From Chloroflexota bacterium (GTDB lineage Bacteria; Chloroflexota; Anaerolineae; B4-G1; DUEL01): 64,000 nt of DNA. The notes under the pieces are model-generated. The model ran no database searches. It saw nothing but the letters and a program-made list of their open reading frames with translations, and was not told the origin of the DNA. The DNA is taken from contig JADBJJ010000022.1 of the NCBI GenBank assembly GCA_014874475.1, forward strand, positions 52,242 through 116,241, in the 5' to 3' direction. Below, one piece after another: positions 1-6,880 of the stretch. The position numbers and the translations under genes are program-made. Position 1 is the first letter of the stretch; every line of letters begins with the position of its first letter.

Positions 1-695
1 CGGCCATCACCGCCCAGAACACCCTGGGCGTCCAGGGGGTACACGAACTCCCCGCCGAATTTGTGGGATTGCAGATTGACTCCGTCGTTACCGACATCGG
101 GGTGGACTCGGTCAAGACGGGGATGCTGGCCAATGCCGACATCATTGCTGTCGTGGCGGCCAAGGTCCGGGAGCACGCGCTGCCCAACCTGGTGGTGGAC
201 CCGGTGATGGCGGCCAAGAGCGGCGATCCGCTACTGCGGCCCGAGGCGCGGGACGCGCTGCTCGGCCTGCTCCTGCCGCTGGCCGTTATCGTTACCCCTA
301 ACCTGCACGAGGCGCGCGTCCTGACCGGGATGGAGATAGAGACGGTGGGAGATATGGAACGGGCGGCGGTGGCGATCCACCAGATGGGGCCCCGCTCCGT
401 GGTGGTCAAGGGAGGACATTTAACGACGGAGGACAGCGTGGACGTCCTATACGATGGGGAGAGGTTTTACCACTTCCCCTCTCCGCGCGTGGAGACGAAG
501 AACACCCACGGCACGGGGTGTACCTTCGCCTCGGCGATCGCAGCGGGGTTGGCGCAGGGGCTGGATGTGGTGGAGGCGGTGCGGCAGGCCAAGGAGTACA
601 TCACCCTGGCCCTGCGTCATGCGCCGAACCTGGGGCAGGGTCACGGCCCCACCCACCACTTCGCTGCGCTCTACGCAAAGATGGGATGGTTGTGA
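1..695 (+). CDS. thiD: Hydroxymethylpyrimidine/phosphomethylpyrimidine kinase, 5' end missing
   Basis: This kinase phosphorylates HMP and HMP-phosphate in the pyrimidine branch of thiamin synthesis. The gene runs in from the left edge: the frame is open from base 3 and reads AITAQNTLGVQGVH, a typical ThiD segment, so the GTG at 63 is internal and not the start. Visible ribokinase-fold motifs are VDPVMAAKSGDPLL, the TPNLHEA segment and the C-terminal NTHGTGCTFASAIAA, which holds the GTGC anion hole and catalytic Asp region. The C-terminus is complete with stop TGA at 693-695. About 30-40 N-terminal residues lie outside the window. Family assignment is secure; whether thiE or thiM lies upstream cannot be seen. 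Confidence 0.93.
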   Translation, partial: AITAQNTLGVQGVHELPAEFVGLQIDSVVTDIGVDSVKTGMLANADIIAVVAAKVREHALPNLVVDPVMAAKSGDPLLRPEARDALLGLLLPLAVIVTPNLHEARVLTGMEIETVGDMERAAVAIHQMGPRSVVVKGGHLTTEDSVDVLYDGERFYHFPSPRVETKNTHGTGCTFASAIAAGLAQGLDVVEAVRQAKEYITLALRHAPNLGQGHGPTHHFAALYAKMGWL

Positions 696-896
696 TTACA
701 GGCGCCTCTCTGCGGCCAGCACTGCCTGGCGGAATATCTCCAGCCCTTCCTCCACCTGTGCCCGGTGGATGGTCAGCGGCGGGATGAGGCGGATGGTCTG
801 GGTCCAGTGGCCGCAGGGGTAGAGGAGCAGGCCGTCTTCCAGCGCCTGTTGGAGGACGCAGCGGACTGCCCCTCTGGAGAGTAAAAAACACTTCTC
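696..896 (-). pseudogene. C-terminal remnant of a class III (PLP) aminotransferase
   Basis: The minus frame is open from an in-frame stop at 897-899 to TAA at 696-698. It reads like the last ~60 residues of a class III aminotransferase of the 4-aminobutyrate/acetylornithine type: QQALEDGLLLYPCGHW, TQTIRLIPPLTIHR, then EEGLEIFRQAV. There is no start codon and no upstream catalytic domain or PLP lysine, so only the tail survives. It lies immediately beyond the thiD stop, convergent with it. The upstream break, near 870-900, has lost similarity. I infer an old deletion or rearrangement. It has no likely function as a protein. Confidence 0.62.
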
Positions 897-997
897 TTAG
901 ACCGCGAGAGCGACTGGAGGTCTATGCAGGGGGCTCCAGCGCCACAGGCTAAGTTAGGAAAAGGGTAAAGAGCAGAGGGGGCGGACAAAAAATCGTT

Positions 998-2131
998 TCA
1001 CCATTTTTCCCGATGGCGCATAACGACGCTTTCTACCAGCCCCAGCGCGGTCATATAGGTCACCAGGGCGGTGCCGCCGTAACTAATGAAGGGGAGAGGC
1101 AGACCGGTCACGGGCAAAAGCCCGATATTCATCCCCACATTGATCAGAAGCGGGACGTAAAGGATAACTCCTACCCCCACGACTATCAGTCGCCCGAATC
1201 GGTCGGGCGCCAGGACAGCCGCCCGCAATAGCCGCCAAGCGATGAGGATAAACAGAAAGAAGACCAGCATCGCCCCGATGAAACCCAGTTCCTCCCCGAT
1301 AACGGAGAAAATGAAGTCCGTGTGACGGACCCGCAGGAAGTGCAACTGGCTCTGGCTGCCCCCGCCGTAGCCCTGCCCCCATAGCCCGCCGGAGCCGATG
1401 CTGATCAGTGCCTGATGAATGTTGTAGAGCGCGCCGGGGTCTCGTTCAGGATTCAGAAAGACCAACAATCGCTGCCGCTGGTATTCTTTCATCATCTGCC
1501 AGAAGGGAACCGCACCCGCGAGGGCCAGTAGTCCCGTGCTGATGAGATACAGGAGGCGCACGCCGGAAACGAAAGCCATCACCGCCCAGGCCACGATGTA
1601 AATGAACGCCGTGCTCAGATCGGGTTCCCGAAAGACCAGTGCAGCGACAATCAGCGTCAGAAAGCCGGAGAGGACGTAGGGAATGAGCCCCGGCGGCACG
1701 TTCTCTGGCACCGCATCTCCTGACCCACGGCGTTTCAGGCGAAACCGGGAATTCAGAACGGCAGCCACAGTGACCACCTGGAGGAGCATCGCTGGGAACG
1801 AGGGCTGAAAGCGGAAGGAGCCAATGAAGAACCAGCGCCGCACGTCGCCGATTTCGCTTCGGCCGATGAAGAGCACCAGGACCAGGAGTCCCAGGGCGAC
1901 CAGGTAACCCAGCCACCAGACCGGACGCCACCACGTATAGGGGGCGGCAGCCACGAGGAGGAAAAGCGCAAAGCCAATAATGGCAAAGTTCGCCTGACGC
2001 CGCCACAGATCGGCCAGGTCGGGGGTGTTGGTGGTGGCGCTGCGGATCATCGCCACGCCCAGCGCCACCAGCAGCACCATCACGACCAGGAGGAAAAAAT
2101 CAAACTGTCGCCAAGGTTGAATCGGACGCAT
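998..2131 (-). CDS. rodA: RodA/FtsW-type peptidoglycan glycosyltransferase (SEDS family)
   Basis: This multipass membrane protein of 377 residues polymerises lipid II glycan strands during cell elongation. Hydrophobic segments run from residue 12 onward (FFLLVVMVLLVALGVAMI) to the C-terminus. SEDS hallmarks are visible: the loop NPERDPGALYNIHQALISIG, the QGYGGGSQSQLHFL segment, HTDFIFSVIGEELGF, and the final PFISYGGTALVTY. The length is normal for RodA. It lies 12 bases after minE, at the end of a leftward HIT-minC-minD-minE-rodA run, a common order. The class penicillin-binding protein partner is not in the window. FtsW is a possible alternative name, but the min context favours RodA. Confidence 0.93.
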   Translation of the reverse strand: MRPIQPWRQFDFFLLVVMVLLVALGVAMIRSATTNTPDLADLWRRQANFAIIGFALFLLVAAAPYTWWRPVWWLGYLVALGLLVLVLFIGRSEIGDVRRWFFIGSFRFQPSFPAMLLQVVTVAAVLNSRFRLKRRGSGDAVPENVPPGLIPYVLSGFLTLIVAALVFREPDLSTAFIYIVAWAVMAFVSGVRLLYLISTGLLALAGAVPFWQMMKEYQRQRLLVFLNPERDPGALYNIHQALISIGSGGLWGQGYGGGSQSQLHFLRVRHTDFIFSVIGEELGFIGAMLVFFLFILIAWRLLRAAVLAPDRFGRLIVVGVGVILYVPLLINVGMNIGLLPVTGLPLPFISYGGTALVTYMTALGLVESVVMRHREKW

Positions 2132-2143
2132 AAAAGACTTGTG

Positions 2144-2410
2144 CTACCGGCGCGCTCTCCGCTCCGTCCGCAGGGGGATATCGGCCACCAGCCGGTTGAC
2201 GCGCGGGCCTTCCGTGTAGGTCACCTGCACCCCATCCGGGTCTATGGGCACATGGCGGGAGATGACAGCGATGATTTCGTCCTTCAGGACCTCTAGCAGG
2301 CCGGGGGAGATGTTGGCCCGGTCGTGGGCCAGCACCAGGCGCAGGCGTTCGCGGGCGATTTCGCCACTGGGCGGTTCTTGACGGTGGAGTAGACGGTCCA
2401 GAAGTTTCAT
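2144..2410 (-). CDS. minE: Cell division topological specificity factor MinE
   Basis: MinE stimulates MinD ATPase and drives release of MinCD from the membrane, so that septa form at mid-cell. The 88-residue protein starts with a short amphipathic segment, MKLLDRLL, the usual membrane-targeting helix. It continues with RERLRLVLAHDRANISPG and a C-terminal VISRHVPIDPDGVQV dimerisation region, matching MinE along its whole length. Its ATG overlaps the minD stop by 4 bases (ATGA), so the two are probably translationally coupled. The C-terminus is Arg-rich. Confidence 0.95.
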   Translation of the reverse strand: MKLLDRLLHRQEPPSGEIARERLRLVLAHDRANISPGLLEVLKDEIIAVISRHVPIDPDGVQVTYTEGPRVNRLVADIPLRTERRARR

Positions 2411-3216
2411 TGTTGTTCCTCCCCCTCGAAGCGCATCCAGCGGAAAAGACGTTCCAGGAAACCCGGTTCCTTGAGCGGAGCGAAGGGGACCTCTTCGCCC
2501 ATCAGGCGGCGGGCAATCTGATGGAACGCGCGGCCGGCCGGGCTGTTATCGGTAAAGGCGACTGGTCGGCCCGTGTTGGCGGCCACGATCACAGTCTCGT
2601 CCTCCGGAATGATGCCGATCAGGTCTATTGCCAGCAGTTCCAGCACGGCCTCCGTGTCCAGCATATCCCCCCGCCGCACCAGTTCTGGCTTCAGCCGGTT
2701 GATGATGAGGCGGGCGGGGCCTTTGCCTTCCGCCTCTATCAGGCCGATGACCCGGTCGGCGTCCCGCACCGCTGCCACTTCCGGATTGGTCACGATGAGC
2801 ACCTCATCGGCAGGGGCGACGGCATTGCGGAATCCTTGCTCAATCCCTGCCGGGGAATCCACCAGCAGGAAGTCAAAGGATTCCCGCAGTTCATTGCAGA
2901 CGCGGACCATGTCCTCCGCGCGCAGGGCGCTCTTATCACGGGTCTGGGCAGCGGGGAGCAGATACAGTTCCTGCAGTCGCTTATCCCGCACCAACGCCTG
3001 ACGCAATCGGCATCGTCCCTCCACCACATCCACCAGGTCGTAGACGATGCGGTTCTCCAGACCCAGCATAACGTCCAGGTTGCGCAGGCCGATATCGGCG
3101 TCTATGGTCACAACTCGCTGGCCGCGCATGGCCAGCGCAACCCCCAGGTTGGCGGTGATAGTGGTCTTGCCGACCCCGCCTTTACCCGAAGTAATGGTCA
3201 CCACCCGGGCACTCAT
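2407..3216 (-). CDS. minD: Septum-site determining ATPase MinD
   Basis: MinD is a ParA-type ATPase that binds the membrane when ATP-bound and recruits MinC. The deviant Walker A motif SGKGGVGKTT lies at residues 10-19, switch region DADIGLRNLDVMLGL follows at about 40-54, and LLVDSPAGIEQG is the Walker B region. The C-terminus ends in an amphipathic helix, GFLERLFRWMRF, the membrane-targeting sequence. Length (269 aa) is typical. It sits 9 bases after minC and overlaps minE by 4 bases. All elements of a working, possibly oscillating, MinCDE set are present. Confidence 0.97.
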   Translation of the reverse strand: MSARVVTITSGKGGVGKTTITANLGVALAMRGQRVVTIDADIGLRNLDVMLGLENRIVYDLVDVVEGRCRLRQALVRDKRLQELYLLPAAQTRDKSALRAEDMVRVCNELRESFDFLLVDSPAGIEQGFRNAVAPADEVLIVTNPEVAAVRDADRVIGLIEAEGKGPARLIINRLKPELVRRGDMLDTEAVLELLAIDLIGIIPEDETVIVAANTGRPVAFTDNSPAGRAFHQIARRLMGEEVPFAPLKEPGFLERLFRWMRFEGEEQQ

Positions 3217-3225
3217 TCCACCTCC

Positions 3226-3912
3226 TTACCGATGGGGCCAGGGAATGGCCTCTATACGCCCTCTGTGGACGCGAGCCATTTCCGGCACGGGCCGACGGCG
3301 GCGCTCCTCCGGAGATCGGGCGATGTGGTCGGCGATGCGGAGTTGCGTCGGGGCCAGGTCCAGCGCGCAGACGACCGCGTTTTCGTCCCCCAGGGCCCCA
3401 GCATGCACCATGCCCTGCAGTTTTCCCCAGACGATAACGTGACGACCAGCGACAATCTCCGCCCCAGCATGGACGTCGCCGATGATGATGATATCGCCGG
3501 GATGTTCAATGCGCTGGCCCGAGCGGACAGTCCGTTCCACCACCAGCCCGCTGGCGGGGGGGACGAGGGTCTCTTCCTGCCCCCGTTGTGGGTCCGCTCT
3601 TCCGGCCTCCTCCGGGCGCAGAATGGGGGAGAGACCCAACCGCACTGCTGCCAGTATGGTGGCATCCGCTGTGCTCTGCATAGCCCACAGGTCTATCTCG
3701 TATCGGGCCAGCAGATCCCGCACCTGGCGAATCTGGGCCTCATCCAGAGGCCGGGAGCCCACATCCAGAGCGGCGCGCCCGCCCTGGAAGAAGGCGGCTC
3801 CCTTCTCCAGCCGCCGGGCCAGGGCGTCTACCTGGGCCTCCCATGGGCCTTCTCCCAGGGTAATCAGCAGCCCCTGACGGGTGCCTTTGATGGCAATGCC
3901 GTCCCTCTCCAT
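3226..3912 (-). CDS. minC: Septum-site determining protein MinC
   Basis: MinC is the inhibitor of FtsZ polymerisation in the Min system. The N-terminal domain (about 1-100) is poorly conserved, as usual. The C-terminal beta-helix domain is clear: VERTVRSGQRIEHPGD, IIIGDVHAGAEIVAG, VWGKLQGMVHAGALGDENA and LAPTQLRIADHIA, the standard MinC_C series that binds MinD. The ATG shares one base with the stop codon of the upstream HIT gene (TAATG), so the two are tightly coupled. The gene order HIT-minC-minD-minE-rodA suggests one transcript. Confidence 0.94.
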   Translation of the reverse strand: MERDGIAIKGTRQGLLITLGEGPWEAQVDALARRLEKGAAFFQGGRAALDVGSRPLDEAQIRQVRDLLARYEIDLWAMQSTADATILAAVRLGLSPILRPEEAGRADPQRGQEETLVPPASGLVVERTVRSGQRIEHPGDIIIIGDVHAGAEIVAGRHVIVWGKLQGMVHAGALGDENAVVCALDLAPTQLRIADHIARSPEERRRRPVPEMARVHRGRIEAIPWPHR

Positions 3913-4409
3913 TACCGCAGTGCATACTTCTCAAATAACGGGCGCAGTTGCCGGTATGTTTCCTCCAGCCACTCCGGGATGGTGCGGGTCTGACCGACGA
4001 CGCTCATATAGTTGGTGTCTCCGCCCCAGCGAGGCACAACATGGAGATGGACGTGATCCGCCACCCCCGCTCCGGCGGCCGTACCGATGTTCAGCCCCAC
4101 ATTGAACCCCTGGGGGCTGTAGGCCTCCCGCAGCACCCGCAGGCTGGTCTGCGTCAGCACCATCCACTCCGCCAGCGTCGGCCCATCCAGGTCTTCCAGG
4201 GAAGGAACATGGACGTAGGGGACAACCATCAGGTGGCCGTTGTTGTACGGGAAGCGGTTAAGGACGACGTAGCACAGACGTCCCCGATAGACGATGTGCG
4301 CTTCCTCGTCGGGCTGGCGAGGTTTGACGCAGAAAAGACATTCCTGCGGCAGCGGCTGCTCGCCCCGCAGATAGGCCATGCGCCAGGGAGTCCAGAGAAT
4401 ATCGCTCAT
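3912..4409 (-). CDS. HIT-family nucleotide hydrolase (Ap4A phosphorylase/FHIT-like)
   Basis: This 165-residue histidine-triad protein is likely to hydrolyse or phosphorolyse dinucleoside polyphosphates or AMP conjugates. Visible motifs are the zinc-like pair CLFC (residues 25-28), NRFPYNNGHLMVVPY and the triad HVHLHVV near 119-125. I start at the ATG at 4409 (MSDILWTPWRMAYL), which is where family similarity begins; the frame stays open further upstream but that stretch overlaps the next gene. Its stop shares one base with minC's start, so it belongs to the min operon by position. A direct link to division is not known. Confidence 0.92.
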   Translation of the reverse strand: MSDILWTPWRMAYLRGEQPLPQECLFCVKPRQPDEEAHIVYRGRLCYVVLNRFPYNNGHLMVVPYVHVPSLEDLDGPTLAEWMVLTQTSLRVLREAYSPQGFNVGLNIGTAAGAGVADHVHLHVVPRWGGDTNYMSVVGQTRTIPEWLEETYRQLRPLFEKYALR

Positions 4410-4462
4410 ATTGGTCCTGAACGATGGGCTATTGATCACCGACCGCAGACGGCGGTCTGCCT

Positions 4463-5962
4463 TCAAGGCCCGGGAGTCGGCGAGGGCGTCGGTGTGGGCA
4501 TCGGCGTCGGCACGTACTGAATGGCCCCCGGCCGGATGCAGGAATCGTAGTTCGTCCCCAGAATGACCCGGAAATCCACCTCTCTGCCTGCCCCCGGCTG
4601 TTTCTCTACATCCTCCGACTTCAGGTGATAGAGGCGGGTCAGCAACCACAGGGGAGAGCCCTTGGCGGTGGTGGTGAAATCCACCAGCCGGGTGCGAGAG
4701 ACCGGCTCCGTCGCTGTGATTCTTGTCACCACGAAGCCCTCCCAGCGCAGTCGCTCGGCCGCTACCTCCGCCATTCCCGGACGCCCCGTCCCGTCCCAGA
4801 CCTCCACCCGGAAGGGGGATTGGCGCGCCCGCCCGGTCGCCGGGGGCTGCAGCGCCTCCGCGACCAGCGGCTCCAGCGCGCCGGGCACCGGCAGGAGCAC
4901 GTATGCGCCGTTCGGGTCGGTCCAGTGCTCCACGTAGGGCGGGGTGATAAAGCGACTCTTCACATTGGCCCAGTCCAGGCGGGTCCCCAGCCATCCCAGA
5001 TAAATCATCTCTTTCAGACCCAGGTCTGTCTCCACTGTCTGGCGGAGGGCGTCCCAGAGGTCCGGGATGCGCGTCAGCACTCCACCGCTCAATGCCTGCC
5101 GGTAGAGGGCCCGCAGGACCTGTTGCTGCCGCCGGCCGCGGTCAAAGTCGCTGGTAGACCAGCGGGAGCGGACGTACCAAAGGGCCTGCTGACCGTCCAG
5201 GTGCTGGATGCCTGGGTAGAGGTCTATATCTACCCCCCGCGTCGGGTCGGCAGGGTCGGGGAAGGTGTCGTGGAACTCGCATTCCACCGGCACGTCCACC
5301 CCGCCCAGGGCGTCCACGATGCGGATAAAGCCGGCAAAGTCCACCATCGCGTAGTAGTGGATGGGGATGCCAAAATTGTATTCCACCGTCGCCTTGACCA
5401 GTGCCATCCGCCCGCCGGGGTAATCCTTCCCCCGGTTGATGGCGGTGTTGATTTTCCCGAACCCGTACCCGGGAATCCAGGCGTAATAGTCCCGGGGAAT
5501 GGAGAGCATACTTACCGCCGGAATATCCGGGTGGACGCTGACCACGATCATCACATCTGTCCGCCCGCCGTTCTCCGCATCCAGCCCCAGCAAGAGGATG
5601 TTGATCACCCCCTCGGGCAGGGAGACAAGGGGCATCGGCGTGGGGACGGGCAGACTGATCGGCAGCGTGTTGCTGACCGGCAGTTCATAGACCGGCGTCT
5701 CGTGGGAGATGGTCGGTGGAGACGGCGGGATCATCGTGGGCGTGGGCGTCGGGGTCGGCGTAGAGGTGGGGGCGAGCGTCGGCGTCGCCGTTGCTGTTGG
5801 CGATGAGGAAGGAGACGGCGGATGCGGATTGTTGTGGGGCACCACAATCGTTGCCGTCGGCGCTGCGCTCGTCGGGATAATAGGCACTATCAGCCCCCGC
5901 GCGGCGATGGCGGTGGCGACCAGAACGAAAATCAGGATGACAGGCGCAAACACCTTCCTCAT
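4463..5962 (-). CDS. LytR-CpsA-Psr (LCP) family cell-wall glycopolymer transferase
   Basis: LCP enzymes transfer undecaprenyl-linked glycopolymers to peptidoglycan outside the cell. Residues 5-30 form a membrane anchor, followed by a long Ser/Thr/Pro linker (about 30-100) with a run of TP repeats. The LCP catalytic domain follows: LLLGLDAENGGRTDVMIV, SIPRDYYAWIPGYGFGKIN and LWYVRSRWSTSDFDRGRRQQ, with the Arg and Asp residues that bind the pyrophosphate lipid. A LytR_C domain (VEVWDGTGRPGMAEVAAERL) follows, then a short Pro-Thr tail. At 499 aa it is larger than many LCP proteins because of the linkers. It may head the leftward min operon: a TATAAT on the minus strand (5998-6003) overlaps the surE -10, with a poor -35. 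Confidence 0.9.
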   Translation of the reverse strand: MRKVFAPVILIFVLVATAIAARGLIVPIIPTSAAPTATIVVPHNNPHPPSPSSSPTATATPTLAPTSTPTPTPTPTMIPPSPPTISHETPVYELPVSNTLPISLPVPTPMPLVSLPEGVINILLLGLDAENGGRTDVMIVVSVHPDIPAVSMLSIPRDYYAWIPGYGFGKINTAINRGKDYPGGRMALVKATVEYNFGIPIHYYAMVDFAGFIRIVDALGGVDVPVECEFHDTFPDPADPTRGVDIDLYPGIQHLDGQQALWYVRSRWSTSDFDRGRRQQQVLRALYRQALSGGVLTRIPDLWDALRQTVETDLGLKEMIYLGWLGTRLDWANVKSRFITPPYVEHWTDPNGAYVLLPVPGALEPLVAEALQPPATGRARQSPFRVEVWDGTGRPGMAEVAAERLRWEGFVVTRITATEPVSRTRLVDFTTTAKGSPLWLLTRLYHLKSEDVEKQPGAGREVDFRVILGTNYDSCIRPGAIQYVPTPMPTPTPSPTPGP

Positions 5963-5976
5963 TCGCTGGACTTTCC

Positions 5977-6005
5977 TTGCCTTTAGAGTTCTTTTGGATT
6001 ATACT
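5977..6005 (+). promoter_or_regulatory. Sigma-70-type promoter of surE
   Basis: The -35 is TTGCCT (5977-5982) and the -10 is TATACT (6000-6005), with a 17-base spacer. The predicted start of transcription is at 6011-6013, on the surE ATG itself. The same -10 dyad contains TATAAT on the opposite strand for the divergent LCP gene. Confidence 0.65.
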
Positions 6006-6010
6006 ACGGA

Positions 6011-6862
6011 ATGTTGAAAATGCCAGTGCAGACTACAGACCATAGACCCCTCATTCTGATAACCAACGATGACGGGATTGATTCGCCCGGGCTGCTGGCC
6101 GCGGTCCGGGCAGTCTGGGGATTGGGGGATGTGCTGGTCGTCGCGCCCACCCGTCAGTGGTCGGGGGCGGGCCGCTCGTTCGCACGGGAGACCACCGGCA
6201 CCATTGCTCCCCGAACGCTGGATGTGGATGGGGAGCGGATACCGGCGTTCGCCGTGGACGGTTCCCCCGCCCAGGTGGTGCTACACGCATTGATGGAATT
6301 GGCCTCCCGTCCGCCGGACCTGCTGGTGGTAGGGATCAATTACGGAGAGAACCCTGGAGCCGATGTGACCTGCTCCGGCACGATCGGCGCAGCGCTCCAG
6401 GGCGCTTCCTGCGGCATCCCGGCGCTGGCTGTCTCCCGGCAGGCGCCCAAAGAGGTTCACATCAATCTCTCCGACGAGGTGGATTTCACCGTCGCGGCCC
6501 ATTTCACCCGATTCTTCGCCCACCGGATCTTAGCGGTAGCGCTCCCCTTTGATGTGGACGTCCTCAAAGTGGACGTCCCCGACTGCGCGACCCCCCAAAC
6601 CCCCTGGCGGCTGACCCGCCAATCCCGTCGGACCTACTTTCGTCCGGTCCCGCCCCAGCGAAATGACCTCTCTCAACCCGGGCGGATGGACTATGAGGCC
6701 GCGTGGGACATCCAGGACCTGGAGCCGGATAGCGACATCTACGCGCTGGTGGTGGACCGGGTGGTAGCAGTGACGCCGTTGAGTTTGGACCTGACCTCCC
6801 GGGTCCATCTGGCGGAGATCGCCCGAATACTTCAACCTTCGCCCGAGGGTGTGGCAACTTGA
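6011..6862 (+). CDS. surE: 5'/3'-nucleotidase SurE
   Basis: SurE is a metal-dependent phosphatase of nucleoside monophosphates and short polyphosphate. The N-terminal LITNDDGIDSPGLLA carries the paired Asp residues that bind the metal. The motif GINYGENPGADVTCSGTIGA matches the family's glycine- and asparagine-rich active-site loop with the conserved SGT. At 283 aa it has the usual length. Two ATGs are possible, 6011 and 6020; neither has a ribosome-binding site. The promoter -10 ends only 6 bases before 6011, so translation is probably from a leaderless message. Followed closely by the O-antigen ligase fusion. Confidence 0.93.
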   Translation: MLKMPVQTTDHRPLILITNDDGIDSPGLLAAVRAVWGLGDVLVVAPTRQWSGAGRSFARETTGTIAPRTLDVDGERIPAFAVDGSPAQVVLHALMELASRPPDLLVVGINYGENPGADVTCSGTIGAALQGASCGIPALAVSRQAPKEVHINLSDEVDFTVAAHFTRFFAHRILAVALPFDVDVLKVDVPDCATPQTPWRLTRQSRRTYFRPVPPQRNDLSQPGRMDYEAAWDIQDLEPDSDIYALVVDRVVAVTPLSLDLTSRVHLAEIARILQPSPEGVAT

Positions 6863-6880
6863 AATGACGCCTTTGTCCCT

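Noticed and set aside
2410..3993. Plus-strand open frame of 527 codons over minD and minC
   Set aside because: The opposite strand encodes clear MinD and MinC with motifs and overlaps; the plus frame has no recognisable sequence.
4410..4994. Longer version of the HIT gene, extending into the LCP gene
   Set aside because: The extra residues are low-complexity shadow of the LCP gene; HIT similarity begins at ATG 4409.
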